DNA of 64,000 nt, from the NCBI GenBank assembly GCA_018823325.1, contig JAHJIJ010000030.1, forward strand, positions 62,001-126,000, in the 5' to 3' direction. Shown in pieces: positions 26,015 to 34,495 of the stretch (position 1 is its first letter; every line of letters starts with the position of its first letter). The notes beneath the pieces were generated by a model. The model was not told the origin of the DNA. It ran no database searches and was given only the letters and a program-made list of their open reading frames with translations. Source of the stretch: Alphaproteobacteria bacterium. Lineage in GTDB: Bacteria; Pseudomonadota; Alphaproteobacteria; Sphingomonadales; Sphingomonadaceae. Both the position numbers and the translations under genes were made by a program.

Positions 26015-27286
26015 CTATCGGTCTTTCTGGACTCGCATCTCGTCCAGCAACGCGCCAGTCGCCGTATAGGCTCGATACGTCAGTTCCTGGTCCGTCACGT
26101 CGATGATCTGATAGGCCTGCGTTCGGGCTGCGAGCTTCTTTGCCCAGGCAAGATCACCCACGTCGTACATCTTGGGGCCTGCAACCGAAACGACATACGT
26201 CGCGCCTTCGCCATCGGCCGTTGGTCCATCCGTTCCGATCGCGCCGCGGGCATAGGCATGGTCATGCCCTTGCAGAACCAGATCAACCTTGTGCTTGTCG
26301 ATCAGCGGCTTGAGCGCCGCGCGGACCTTGGGGTTATCGCGGCCGGGCTCGCTGGAAAACAGCGGGAAGTGCAGGAAAATCACGGTCCAGTCGTTGGGAT
26401 TGTTGGAGAGCAGCCTATCCAGCCAGGCGACTGTTTCCGCCCGCGCCTCTTCGTTCCGATCGAGTTGCGGGGAGTCGATGGAGATCAGGCGAAGGCCCTG
26501 ATAGTCAGTGTACCAGTGCGTCTCTGCCCCTTCCGGAACGGCAGAGGGCCCATTCTCAGGCAAGGTGAACTGGTAGCGCCACTGACCGGTCACCGAGGAG
26601 CCAGCGCGCGCGGCGCCGTCTTTCCCATATTCGTGGTTGCCCGGCGTCGGCATCTGCGGCGTCTGCGCATAGAGGAAACCACCGGCGGCAAACCATTCGC
26701 CCCATTCGCGATCCGCATTGTGGCGGTTGATGAGGTCACCCGCATGGATCGTGAAGGCCGCATCGCCCGCCGTCCGGAACGCCATGCGCAGCGTTCGCGA
26801 GGCTTCCGACAAAACATTGTTCTGCATGTCGCCAAGATAGATGAACCGGAAAGGCTTAGCCGTGGCGGCGGCAGTGCGGAACTGGAACCATTCGGACCAG
26901 CGCGTGCCATTACCGACCCGATAGGCATAAACCGTCTCGGGCGTGAGGCCGGTCAGCACCGCAGAGTGATAGGCGGCCCGGAAAGCCGGGTCTTCCTGCA
27001 CCGCCAGCGTCGCATCGTCGGTGATCGCGCTCTGCGTCATCGGGGTCTTCACGAAGTCCGGCCCTGCCGTAGCCTTGGCGTATTGAACAATGCCGCGCAG
27101 GCCCGGCGCACTGCGCCAGGTGATGGCCATCTCATGGGCGGTATCGGCCGTCAGATTGAGAATGATGCGTTCGGGGGCCTCGGTGGCTGGCGCGAGCGCG
27201 GGACGATCCTGGTCCTGTGCCGCCGTGGAGGCGGCACAGGTTGCCAGAAGAACGGCGGCAAGAATGGCGCGGTTCATACGGTTCAT
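26015..27286 (-). CDS. Purple acid phosphatase-like metallophosphoesterase, exported
   Basis: This 423-residue protein has a signal peptide (ILAAVLLATCAASTAAQ). A fibronectin-like N-terminal domain of purple acid phosphatases follows (RIILNLTADTAHEMAITWRS ... YRVGNG). The metallophosphatase domain has metal-binding blocks GDMQNN, GDLINRHN, GNHEYG, LHFPLF and QGHDHAYA. It should release phosphate from organic esters in the periplasm or outside. I start at 27286 (ATG with GAAGGA about eight bases upstream); in-frame ATGs also occur at 27295 and 27277. The gene begins a dozen bases after the STN-type TonB receptor stop, so it is the last gene of the sigma/FecR/receptor cluster. Confidence 0.88.
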   Translation of the reverse strand: MNRMNRAILAAVLLATCAASTAAQDQDRPALAPATEAPERIILNLTADTAHEMAITWRSAPGLRGIVQYAKATAGPDFVKTPMTQSAITDDATLAVQEDPAFRAAYHSAVLTGLTPETVYAYRVGNGTRWSEWFQFRTAAATAKPFRFIYLGDMQNNVLSEASRTLRMAFRTAGDAAFTIHAGDLINRHNADREWGEWFAAGGFLYAQTPQMPTPGNHEYGKDGAARAGSSVTGQWRYQFTLPENGPSAVPEGAETHWYTDYQGLRLISIDSPQLDRNEEARAETVAWLDRLLSNNPNDWTVIFLHFPLFSSEPGRDNPKVRAALKPLIDKHKVDLVLQGHDHAYARGAIGTDGPTADGEGATYVVSVAGPKMYDVGDLAWAKKLAARTQAYQIIDVTDQELTYRAYTATGALLDEMRVQKDR

Positions 27287-27298
27287 TTGGAGCATCCT

Positions 27299-30200
27299 TC
27301 AGAAGATCAGATTGATGCCGAGGGAGATCGAGCGGCCATTCTTGATGTAGGCCCGGCTGGCCCCGTCGCTTTGCGAGACGGTCTGCCAATAGGTGTGTGA
27401 ATCGAACAGATTCTTGACCTGAAGCTGGACCGACGATGCTTTGAGGATGCTCTTGCGAAACGTCAGATCGACGAAGCTGTACCCCTGTTCGTAGGGGTCG
27501 TTGCCGAAGTCGTTGATGCCCGCCATGAACCGGGACTGATAGTTCCATGCGCCGTAGACTTCCCAGCCGTCCCGCTCCCAGAAGAGCTGGAGGTTGGCGA
27601 TTGTCTCGGGCGTTTCCATGAGGGGAAGCGTGTAGCCCTCGGGATGCCAGGAAAGCCCGGTTTCCGCCTTCGATCGCTGCAACGTCAGGTTTCCGCCGAT
27701 GCCAAGCGAACCAAACACGCCAGGCAGCCAGTGCAGCAGTTGCTGACCACTGATTTCGATGCCGTAGACGTCGGCCCAACGGCCATTGTTCGGCATCGTG
27801 ACGACGACGCCCTCAGGGCCAACATTCATGCCCGTCGTGCCGTTGCGGATGTTGCTCGAAGACGAGCGGAAGAGGAAGTTTTCGATCCGCTTGTAGAAGA
27901 CCGCAGCCGAATAAGCTCCCGCGCGGCCGGAATAATGCTCAAGCGACAGGTCGAGGTTCGTCGACCGCAGCGGCTTGAGATTGGGGTTGCCCATGCTGAT
28001 GCCGGTCAGAATCCACTCGCTGGTCGGATTCTGCACCCCATTGCCGTCCGGATCGCGATCGTAGCTATATTCCCGCGCCGAGCTCATCCGGGCGATGTCA
28101 GGTCGGGCGAAACTGGTCCACACAGCGCCACGCAGCTTGGTCTGCGTGTCGATTTCATAGTTCATGTGGATCGAGGGCAGCCAGTTGGTGAAGCTGGACG
28201 TGTCCTCCGCATAGCGCGGGCCGGTGACCGGATCGATGTTCCAGGCCTCGATGGTGTTGCTTGTGTGCTCCATCCGCACGCCCGCGATGACTTGCGCGCG
28301 CCCGAACCGCATGGTGCCCATCACATAGCCGGAGACGACCTGTTCCTCGAAGCGGAAGCTGTCCTCGTCCGAGAGGGTCGCCTGTGAGGGATCGACAGCG
28401 AAGCCATCGAACAGGCTGCTCTCGCCACTTTCGGCACGGCGCAGTTCTGCAAGCATCGCCTCGTTATCGAGCGTCGTGCCGAGGCGGTAGACTCCCGTAT
28501 AGGCACCGCTGAACAGGCTGGTGATCTCCTTGCCGTAGAGCGACGAGAAATCGGCCAGCGTGCCATCAGCGTTCAGGTCGAGGAAGGACCCCTCATAGGT
28601 CCGGCGACGCGAATTGAAGAACTTGGCGCCCGTCTTGATGGAATCGAGCCAGAGGCCGCCCGGCTTCCATTCGAGGTTGAACTGCGCCTGCCAGAGCTTT
28701 TCGCTCGATCCGCCGACTTCGCCTTCGAGGCCGCTGAAATTATATTCAGCTGGATTCTGGACGCCCGCGAGGCCCGCGTCGTTCAAGATCCATTTCGGAA
28801 AGCGCGAGTCTTCGGACGCCGAGAACAGGACGCCCTTGTTCCCCAGCCATCCATATTTGTCGCCGCGAAATTCCAGCTCGTAGCCGTCATCCAGATTGTC
28901 CTCGGACTGCGAGTAGGAGAGATCATAGTCTATGGTGACGGCCGAGAACCGGGACACACCGCCGAAGTTGGCGGAGGCGAGGCTTCCCGTCTCGTTCGAG
29001 CCTTCCCAGAAGCGCCGGAGACGAAAACCCTGCGGATCCCACGTGCCGGAGTTGCCGACCAGACTGTACGTGGATCGGGCCGAACGGTCAGCGTCGGTGA
29101 TGAGGCCATCGCCGTCGCGGTCCACGATCTGATCGGGCGTGTAGCCATAGATGCGGCCCAGCGCATCATCGAAGCCCACGATATTGTCCTCGGGCTGAAT
29201 GAGGCCCGCGTCATTCCGGTCAACCTGTGAAAGGCGAGTGGAATTGCGCGTGGTGTCGTTGCGGAAGTTCAGGCGGTTGAGAAATTCCTTCTTGCGATAT
29301 TTGTTGTACTGGCCGCGCAAGTGAAGATCATGATTGTCCGAGCGAAAATCCGTGCTCGAATTGATGCCCCAGCGCTCCACCTCGGTCTCGCCGAAAGCCA
29401 GATTCATGCCGCGCAGGACGAAGCGATTGGGGTCCCAGCCCAGCGTCTCGCTATTGGCGTACCAACTGTCCGGCTGATTGTCGCCATCGACCCCGTTCTG
29501 CTCGAACTGGGATTTGCGGCGGCTCCAGCTTGCCGAAACGAAAATACCGAACTTGTCGGAAAACTGGCGTGAGGCGGCAGCTGAAAGCTGCGCCGATTTT
29601 CGGTCATCAAACTTGTCCAGCATGCCGCCCTCCGCCGAAACACGGAAATAGGTCGGCTTCTGATCGAACGCCGTTGGGGTCGAGATATCAACCGAACCGC
29701 CCAGCGCATCGCCGTCGCGATCCGGCGTCAGCGTCTTGAAGACGGTGATTTCCTTGATCCCGTCCGGCGGCAGGACGGAAAGCCGGACGCCGCGATAGAA
29801 AACATCGTCGCGCGATCCGGCGCCACCCAGTCGCACGCCGTTGATCGAATAATTGTTCAGCTCGGTCGAGAGGCCGCGCACGGTAATGCGGTCACCCTCA
29901 CCGGTCGTCGCACTGCGCACGGCGTTGACGCCCGGCATCCGCGCCAGCGCCTCGGAGACGTTGTTGGCGGGCAGCTTGCCCATGTCGTCCGCGCTGACCG
30001 TGTCGGAGATGACATCCGCCTTGCGCTTCTTGTCCAGCGAGGCCTGCACCGCTTCAAAATATCCGGTGACGACGACGGCCTCGGACTGCGGCGCGTTCAG
30101 TGCCTGTGCGGGCACGGCGACAGCAGTTTGCTGGGCCGACGCTGGGGCGAGCGCCGCCTCCTGTGCGGTGACGATGATGGTGCGACCCCGAACGCGGGTA

Positions 30201-30490
30201 TCGACCCCTGCGCCCGCAACGATCTTCGCAAGGGCGACATCGGACGCGAACGTGCCCTGGAGGCCGGGGCTACGACGGCCGCGCAGAACCTCCGGCGCCG
30301 CAGCGACGGAGATGCCCGTCACGCGCGAGTATTGGCGCAGCGCACTCGCCAGATCCCCTGCGGGGATGGAAAAGTTGAACATCCGCGCGCTGGCCGCCTG
30401 GGCAGGTGACAGCGGCGTCATCAGAGACAATGAGGCAAGCGCAAGAGCCAGCGCCGAGACGCTGGAGCATTTGGTTTTAAGGCGAAGCAT
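27299..30490 (-). CDS. TonB-dependent receptor with N-terminal STN signalling domain
   Basis: This 1063-residue outer-membrane transducer has a signal peptide, then an STN domain (FNFSIPAGDLASALRQYS ... RGRTIIVTAQ), a plug (VVVTGYFEAVQASLDKKR, then NNVSEALARMPGVNAVR and GDRITVRGLS), and a very large barrel ending AYIKNGRSISLGINLIF. The STN domain implies ligand-dependent signalling to the FecR/sigma pair encoded just upstream on the same strand. With an exported phosphatase directly downstream, the ligand is plausibly an organic phosphate compound. Residues 457-468 (DRDGDGLITDAD) match a canonical EF-hand calcium loop. The ATG at 30490 follows GGGGGA; a start at 30511 is less likely. Confidence 0.9.
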   Translation of the reverse strand: MLRLKTKCSSVSALALALASLSLMTPLSPAQAASARMFNFSIPAGDLASALRQYSRVTGISVAAAPEVLRGRRSPGLQGTFASDVALAKIVAGAGVDTRVRGRTIIVTAQEAALAPASAQQTAVAVPAQALNAPQSEAVVVTGYFEAVQASLDKKRKADVISDTVSADDMGKLPANNVSEALARMPGVNAVRSATTGEGDRITVRGLSTELNNYSINGVRLGGAGSRDDVFYRGVRLSVLPPDGIKEITVFKTLTPDRDGDALGGSVDISTPTAFDQKPTYFRVSAEGGMLDKFDDRKSAQLSAAASRQFSDKFGIFVSASWSRRKSQFEQNGVDGDNQPDSWYANSETLGWDPNRFVLRGMNLAFGETEVERWGINSSTDFRSDNHDLHLRGQYNKYRKKEFLNRLNFRNDTTRNSTRLSQVDRNDAGLIQPEDNIVGFDDALGRIYGYTPDQIVDRDGDGLITDADRSARSTYSLVGNSGTWDPQGFRLRRFWEGSNETGSLASANFGGVSRFSAVTIDYDLSYSQSEDNLDDGYELEFRGDKYGWLGNKGVLFSASEDSRFPKWILNDAGLAGVQNPAEYNFSGLEGEVGGSSEKLWQAQFNLEWKPGGLWLDSIKTGAKFFNSRRRTYEGSFLDLNADGTLADFSSLYGKEITSLFSGAYTGVYRLGTTLDNEAMLAELRRAESGESSLFDGFAVDPSQATLSDEDSFRFEEQVVSGYVMGTMRFGRAQVIAGVRMEHTSNTIEAWNIDPVTGPRYAEDTSSFTNWLPSIHMNYEIDTQTKLRGAVWTSFARPDIARMSSAREYSYDRDPDGNGVQNPTSEWILTGISMGNPNLKPLRSTNLDLSLEHYSGRAGAYSAAVFYKRIENFLFRSSSSNIRNGTTGMNVGPEGVVVTMPNNGRWADVYGIEISGQQLLHWLPGVFGSLGIGGNLTLQRSKAETGLSWHPEGYTLPLMETPETIANLQLFWERDGWEVYGAWNYQSRFMAGINDFGNDPYEQGYSFVDLTFRKSILKASSVQLQVKNLFDSHTYWQTVSQSDGASRAYIKNGRSISLGINLIF

Positions 30491-30571
30491 GTAATCCCCC
30501 GAATTGAGCACGAGTGCGTGGGGAAGACGCAGATATCCCGGAAACCAGACAAAGAATTTTGTTTCAACTAA

Positions 30572-30600
30572 ATGAATTTATTATGTATTTTTTGTGACGC
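30572..30600 (-). promoter_or_regulatory. Weak Pho-box-like triple repeat before the STN receptor gene
   Basis: On the minus strand, GCGTCAC (30600-30594), AATACAT (30589-30583) and AATTCAT (30578-30572) recur at exact 11-base intervals with A-rich spacers. The first unit resembles the CTGTCAT Pho repeat; the other two keep only CAT. The site is 82 bases before the receptor ATG. Suggestive only. Confidence 0.35.
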
Positions 30601-30619
30601 ACTGCAACATGGCCTCAGC

Positions 30620-31654
30620 TTACGGATCTGAGCGAGAAAGCAGGTAAGTTCCGTTCTCGTCGCGCCAGGAGAGGCCATGAATCGCAGCGACGGCCTCGAG
30701 CATCTCTTGCGGCTCGTTCGGCCTGAACTGTCCGGTCACGCGCAATGTTCCCAAGGCGGGATCGGCAAACTTCACCTGACGGTCTGCCATGTGGTTCATG
30801 CGTTCGACCAGCTGCGCAAGGCTGGTATTCTGCGCATCGATCCAGCCATCGATCCAGTCGGGCCGCACAGTGCCGGCGACATCCAGCATCTGCATACCCG
30901 TCCCGGACAGGGCGAGGCCCTCGCCAGCCCGGAGGCGCTGCTGGCCCAGCTCGGTTTCGACACTGACCAGCCCGCGATAAACCTGGACTTCACGTCCACC
31001 ATCGCGCGTCAGGTGAACATTGAAGGCCGTACCCAGAACCCCGACCGTTGCATCGCCGACCGTGACAGTAAACCGCCGAAAACGATCATGTGCGACGTCA
31101 AAATAGGCCTCGCCTGACGCCAGCGTCACAGTGCGCGACCATGGCGTCAGGCGAACCGAAAGGCTTGAACCGCCACGTAAATGAATCTGCGAGCCGTCAG
31201 CGAGGTCCAACATTCGGTTGCGTCCATCCTGCGCGGCGTAGGCGATATCCGGCGCGAGCAGTCCCTGTGTCACGGGCACAGCGAGCGCAAGGGTCAGCGC
31301 GACAGCGGTTAGCACCATCAGGTGCCGTGGCCTGAGTGCCTTGGCCCAGGCCAGACCGGGTCGGCCGCTCCAGCTTCCAAAGTGGCGTCGAGCATCTGTT
31401 TTGCCGGAATCCCCGCGCTGGCGAGGGTCGCCATCGTGGTTGCCATTAAATGTTTCGCAACTTTCCAGCGCGCTCTTGATGCCGTTGGATTGCCACAAGG
31501 CCAGCAGCCTGGCGTAGCTTTCGACGTGGCTGGGATCTTCCAGTATCCAGCGATCGAAAGCGGCAGCGATCGCGCTATCCTGCACAGGACGGCTCATCTG
31601 CTCGATCCAGAATGCGGCCTGGCCGTCAATGTCGGTTGTTTCGCTGGCCATCAT
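30620..31654 (-). CDS. FecR-family anti-sigma factor
   Basis: This 344-residue inner-membrane regulator has an N-terminal DUF4880-like helix (AAFWIEQMSRP), one membrane helix (HLMVLTAVALTLALAVPV) and a periplasmic FecR domain (GRNRMLDLADGSQIHLRGG, then SGEAYFDVAHD and GTAFNVH). A C-terminal STN-like fold ends with LSWRDENGTYLLSR. It should relay ligand occupancy of the receptor to the cytosolic sigma factor. Its ATG overlaps the sigma-factor stop (ATGA, four bases). A 129-base gap precedes the receptor start, holding the Pho-like repeat and probably a separate receptor promoter. Confidence 0.9.
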   Translation of the reverse strand: MMASETTDIDGQAAFWIEQMSRPVQDSAIAAAFDRWILEDPSHVESYARLLALWQSNGIKSALESCETFNGNHDGDPRQRGDSGKTDARRHFGSWSGRPGLAWAKALRPRHLMVLTAVALTLALAVPVTQGLLAPDIAYAAQDGRNRMLDLADGSQIHLRGGSSLSVRLTPWSRTVTLASGEAYFDVAHDRFRRFTVTVGDATVGVLGTAFNVHLTRDGGREVQVYRGLVSVETELGQQRLRAGEGLALSGTGMQMLDVAGTVRPDWIDGWIDAQNTSLAQLVERMNHMADRQVKFADPALGTLRVTGQFRPNEPQEMLEAVAAIHGLSWRDENGTYLLSRSDP

Positions 31655-32310
31655 CTGTTCCAGTCCGCCGGTTCGATCCCCGCCTTCTTCAACGCCCGGC
31701 GCAAATCAAGCAGTCCGCGCGTGATGTGCTTCTCGACAGCTTTTGCATTCATGCACAGGTCGCTGGCAATCGTTCGGTAGCTCTCCAGGCGAATCCGGCG
31801 ACGGATCAGAACCTCCCGGCGCAGGGGCGGCATTTGATTGAGGCATTGCTGGAAAACATCGACAGCCCGCCGGGAATCCAGCACCCGGTCAATCGAGGGC
31901 TTTTCGCAATGCCAATCGGCATCCGGCGCATCGACCAGCCGACTTTCGAAACGATGCTGGTCGACAATGAGATTGTCCGCAATCCGAAACCCGAGCGCAA
32001 AGACGCTGACGATCGCCTTCTCCCGGCTGACCATGATGAGCCGTGCAAGCGTTTCCTGCGCGAAATCCTCGATCAGGTCCGCGCGCGCGCCCCGCGCCCG
32101 CAGATAGCGCACCAACGCCGCGTGGATGCGCGACCAATCCGGCTTTGGCGGACTGTCATTGCGGACATCAGCGATGGAATCGACGCTCAAGGACACAAGG
32201 GCTCCGGCGGATCGGGTGCGGAGCGGCTCGCTAGCCGGGCTTGATGACGTTTTCGCGAAACGCCGGCGCGCAGCGCCAACAAGGCGCTTGAGCGCTGCTG
32301 CGAACGTCAA
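31651..32310 (-). CDS. ECF sigma factor, FecI-like
   Basis: This protein of up to 219 residues has sigma region 2 (ALVRYLRARGARADLIEDFAQETLARL) and region 4 (LNQMPPLRREVLIRRRI, then SYRTIASDLCMNAKAVEKHITRGLLDLRRAL). FecI-type factors direct transcription of the adjacent TonB receptor when the receptor is occupied. The first 50 or so residues are basic and low in family resemblance, so translation may begin further in, possibly at a GTG near 32200. It overlaps fecR by four bases. An ECF promoter before the receptor could not be assigned with confidence. Confidence 0.87.
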   Translation of the reverse strand: MTFAAALKRLVGAARRRFAKTSSSPASEPLRTRSAGALVSLSVDSIADVRNDSPPKPDWSRIHAALVRYLRARGARADLIEDFAQETLARLIMVSREKAIVSVFALGFRIADNLIVDQHRFESRLVDAPDADWHCEKPSIDRVLDSRRAVDVFQQCLNQMPPLRREVLIRRRIRLESYRTIASDLCMNAKAVEKHITRGLLDLRRALKKAGIEPADWNR

Positions 32311-32692
32311 CCGTTGCGCGCTTGCATCGCTGAAACCCCGCTGCCGACGGCCCTCACGTTGGGCTGCAAAGCGCGCATTCCATCGCCTATAACTTCTTCC
32401 ATATACCGTTCAGTGAATTGATTTCAAAACAAAATACTGGTTTCGTAAGGACGCGCGCTGTCTCCCACGTCGCGCGTACGGGCGTTCCCGGTGCAGCGTC
32501 CTGACAAGGCGAGCCCAAGGGCAAGCTTTCAAGGCCTGCTTCGGGGACAAGGCCGGTCGGGCCCTTTCAGGGCACCGACCGGCTCCGTTAGTAAATCCCC
32601 CCGTTTCGGCTCGCCAAGCGTCCTGCCAGACGACTGCCAATACGAAGTTCCCGAGGGTGCGCGCAATCAGGGCACACGAAGGACATCGCTGA
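32311..32692. other. Intergenic region between divergent sigma-factor and kinase genes
   Basis: 382 bases. The sigma-factor side has an AT-rich patch near 32400-32445 likely to hold its promoter. From about 32448 the sequence becomes GC-rich and self-complementary: ACGCGCG (32451-32457) pairs with CGCGCGT (32471-32477), AGGACGC (32448-32454) can alternatively pair with GCGTCCT (32496-32502), and a long hairpin lies at 32552-32583. No supported coding frame. Confidence 0.4.
32552..32583 (+). terminator. Strong GC-rich hairpin without an upstream gene
   Basis: Outer arms GCCGGTCGG and CCGACCGGC, inner arms GCCCT and AGGGC, one bulged A and a three-base loop: about fourteen pairs. No coding gene ends nearby on either strand. 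It could terminate a small RNA or act as a 5' leader element of the kinase mRNA. Confidence 0.4.
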
Positions 32693-34495
32693 ATGACAAG
32701 ATCGCCAGAGCAGCCCTCTGACCCTGCCCCAAAACCGGCTCGAACGCTTTATGCGCGTTTTCATCCGGTTGGTCTGGTTAATCCCGTTCTTTCCGATACG
32801 CCCGCCCTGTATGGTCATGCTGTAACAGGGGAGCGTGACGAGTTGTTGAGGGCTACAAGCGGAGAGATACTGGGGAAAAAGCACCCCCTTCTGGCTCTCG
32901 CGCTCATCCGGGTGGCGATCGCCAGCGTGGTGCTTTTCCAGGCGCGAGCCCTGCCCCAATCGGCGCTCCTCGGCACGGCACTGCAAGGTGCAGTCCTGTT
33001 CTGGGCGGTCGCAGCCATGGCCGCGTTCATTCTCAACGCGCCACGCAAAAAGATAGGCATGCTCGGCCTCATTGTCGGCGACTTGCTGTTCGCGGCCATC
33101 GCGGTTGTGCTTGGGGCACCGATTACCGGCTTCCTGCTCCTGCTCTTCTGCGAGATTGTCCTGCGCAGTGCGGGCTGGCGCCGCGCCTGGATGATCGTCG
33201 CCTTTCCTTATGGCGCGCTGGTTGCAGCCCTGTGGCTATTGGACCGTCAGCAGATCCTGAACTGGTGGCCGCCTCACCCCCAGTCCAGCGACATCATCGT
33301 CTGGACGATCATCCTGCTGGTCTATGCCTGGACATTCAATGCTACCCAAAGGCGACGCGATGCCTTGGGCCGGCTGGGCGATGATATCTGGACAGACCCC
33401 ATACTCGCGGCGAGCCAACCTTTCGCCTTTGATTTCACGCGTTGGGTAGAACGTCTTGCAAGCTTCTTCGGCGAGGATAATTGCATATGTCTGGTCTCTG
33501 TCTCCCAGAAGGGCGGCCCGGGCCGGACGTTCAGCAATCATGCCGAAGAATTGTTCGTCCGCGAAGCAGGAAAGGCGGTCACGCAACTGCATGACCGGCT
33601 TCCCGATGAGCTTTCCGTCGTGCGTGACCGCGAGAGCGCCAGTCGGAGCGATGCTCCATCCCCGAGTGAAAATCTCCACGTCTTCACCCTGCTTACGCAC
33701 CCTACAATCATGGCAAAGCGCTTCAAGATTGGCCGCCAGCACGGCGTGCTGATCATTGCCTGCCAGCAGCATAATGACGCGCTGATGCAGGAGGACATCG
33801 CAATCATCGATCAGGCGCTTGATCATGTCCTCGGTCGGGCGACGGAAACCATGGAGATGCGTCGCGCCTTCCTTGTCGAAGCCCGCGAAGTGGCGCGACG
33901 GGATCTTCATGATGGTGTACTGCAATCGCTTGCAGCCCTGCGCATGCGACTGCTGACGATCGTGCAGGACCCGGCGCTTGCCGGAACAACCGCAGGAGGA
34001 GAAATCCGCGACACGGCCGAGATTATCGCGCTGGAGCAGGCCCGACTGCGCACGCTGCTGGACCGCAATGTGGATTCAGACCAGCCGATCAATCTCGTCG
34101 AAGCCCTGCGGCTCTGCGTCAAGACAGCCGCCTTGCAATGGGAAATCGACATTGATTTCGTGAGTGACGACCGGGCGGTGCCGATGCATCGCGAGTCAGT
34201 CAGCAATGTCGAATTCCTGGTCCGGGAAGCGATTGCGAACGCGACGAAACACTCCGGTTCGCAGGAACTTCGCTGCGCCCTCGCCCTGCGAGACGACAAT
34301 CTGATCATCAGCTTGCTCGACCTGTCGGCAAAAGGAGAGCCACTGTCCAAAAATGACCCGAAAAATGGCCCATTATCGTCCCAATCCCTGCGGCAAAGAC
34401 TCGCGCTGGTGAACGGACGCGCCTATTCAGAAGGTCTACAAACCGGGACGTTGCTCGCGATTGCGATTCCTCTGATTTACGATGAGGCCGACTGA
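32693..34495 (+). CDS. NarL/DesK-type sensor histidine kinase with degenerate ATP lid
   Basis: This 600-residue kinase has four to five membrane helices between about residues 65 and 215, a GAF-like cytosolic stretch (WVERLASFFGEDNCICLV onward), and the HisKA_3 site EAREVARRDLHDGVLQSLAALRMRL. The HATPase domain keeps an N box (LVREAIANATKHSGS), but the expected DxGxG G1 box is replaced by LLDLSAKGEPLSKND, so nucleotide binding may be altered. The ATG follows AAGGA. Its last base is the first base of the regulator start codon. The signal is unknown. Confidence 0.85.
   Translation: MTRSPEQPSDPAPKPARTLYARFHPVGLVNPVLSDTPALYGHAVTGERDELLRATSGEILGKKHPLLALALIRVAIASVVLFQARALPQSALLGTALQGAVLFWAVAAMAAFILNAPRKKIGMLGLIVGDLLFAAIAVVLGAPITGFLLLLFCEIVLRSAGWRRAWMIVAFPYGALVAALWLLDRQQILNWWPPHPQSSDIIVWTIILLVYAWTFNATQRRRDALGRLGDDIWTDPILAASQPFAFDFTRWVERLASFFGEDNCICLVSVSQKGGPGRTFSNHAEELFVREAGKAVTQLHDRLPDELSVVRDRESASRSDAPSPSENLHVFTLLTHPTIMAKRFKIGRQHGVLIIACQQHNDALMQEDIAIIDQALDHVLGRATETMEMRRAFLVEAREVARRDLHDGVLQSLAALRMRLLTIVQDPALAGTTAGGEIRDTAEIIALEQARLRTLLDRNVDSDQPINLVEALRLCVKTAALQWEIDIDFVSDDRAVPMHRESVSNVEFLVREAIANATKHSGSQELRCALALRDDNLIISLLDLSAKGEPLSKNDPKNGPLSSQSLRQRLALVNGRAYSEGLQTGTLLAIAIPLIYDEAD

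Noticed and set aside
30541..32444. GAAACCAG and ATTTTGTTT words shared by the upstream regions of the STN receptor and the sigma factor
   Set aside because: They occur on opposite strands with different spacing, so they do not define a common ECF promoter.
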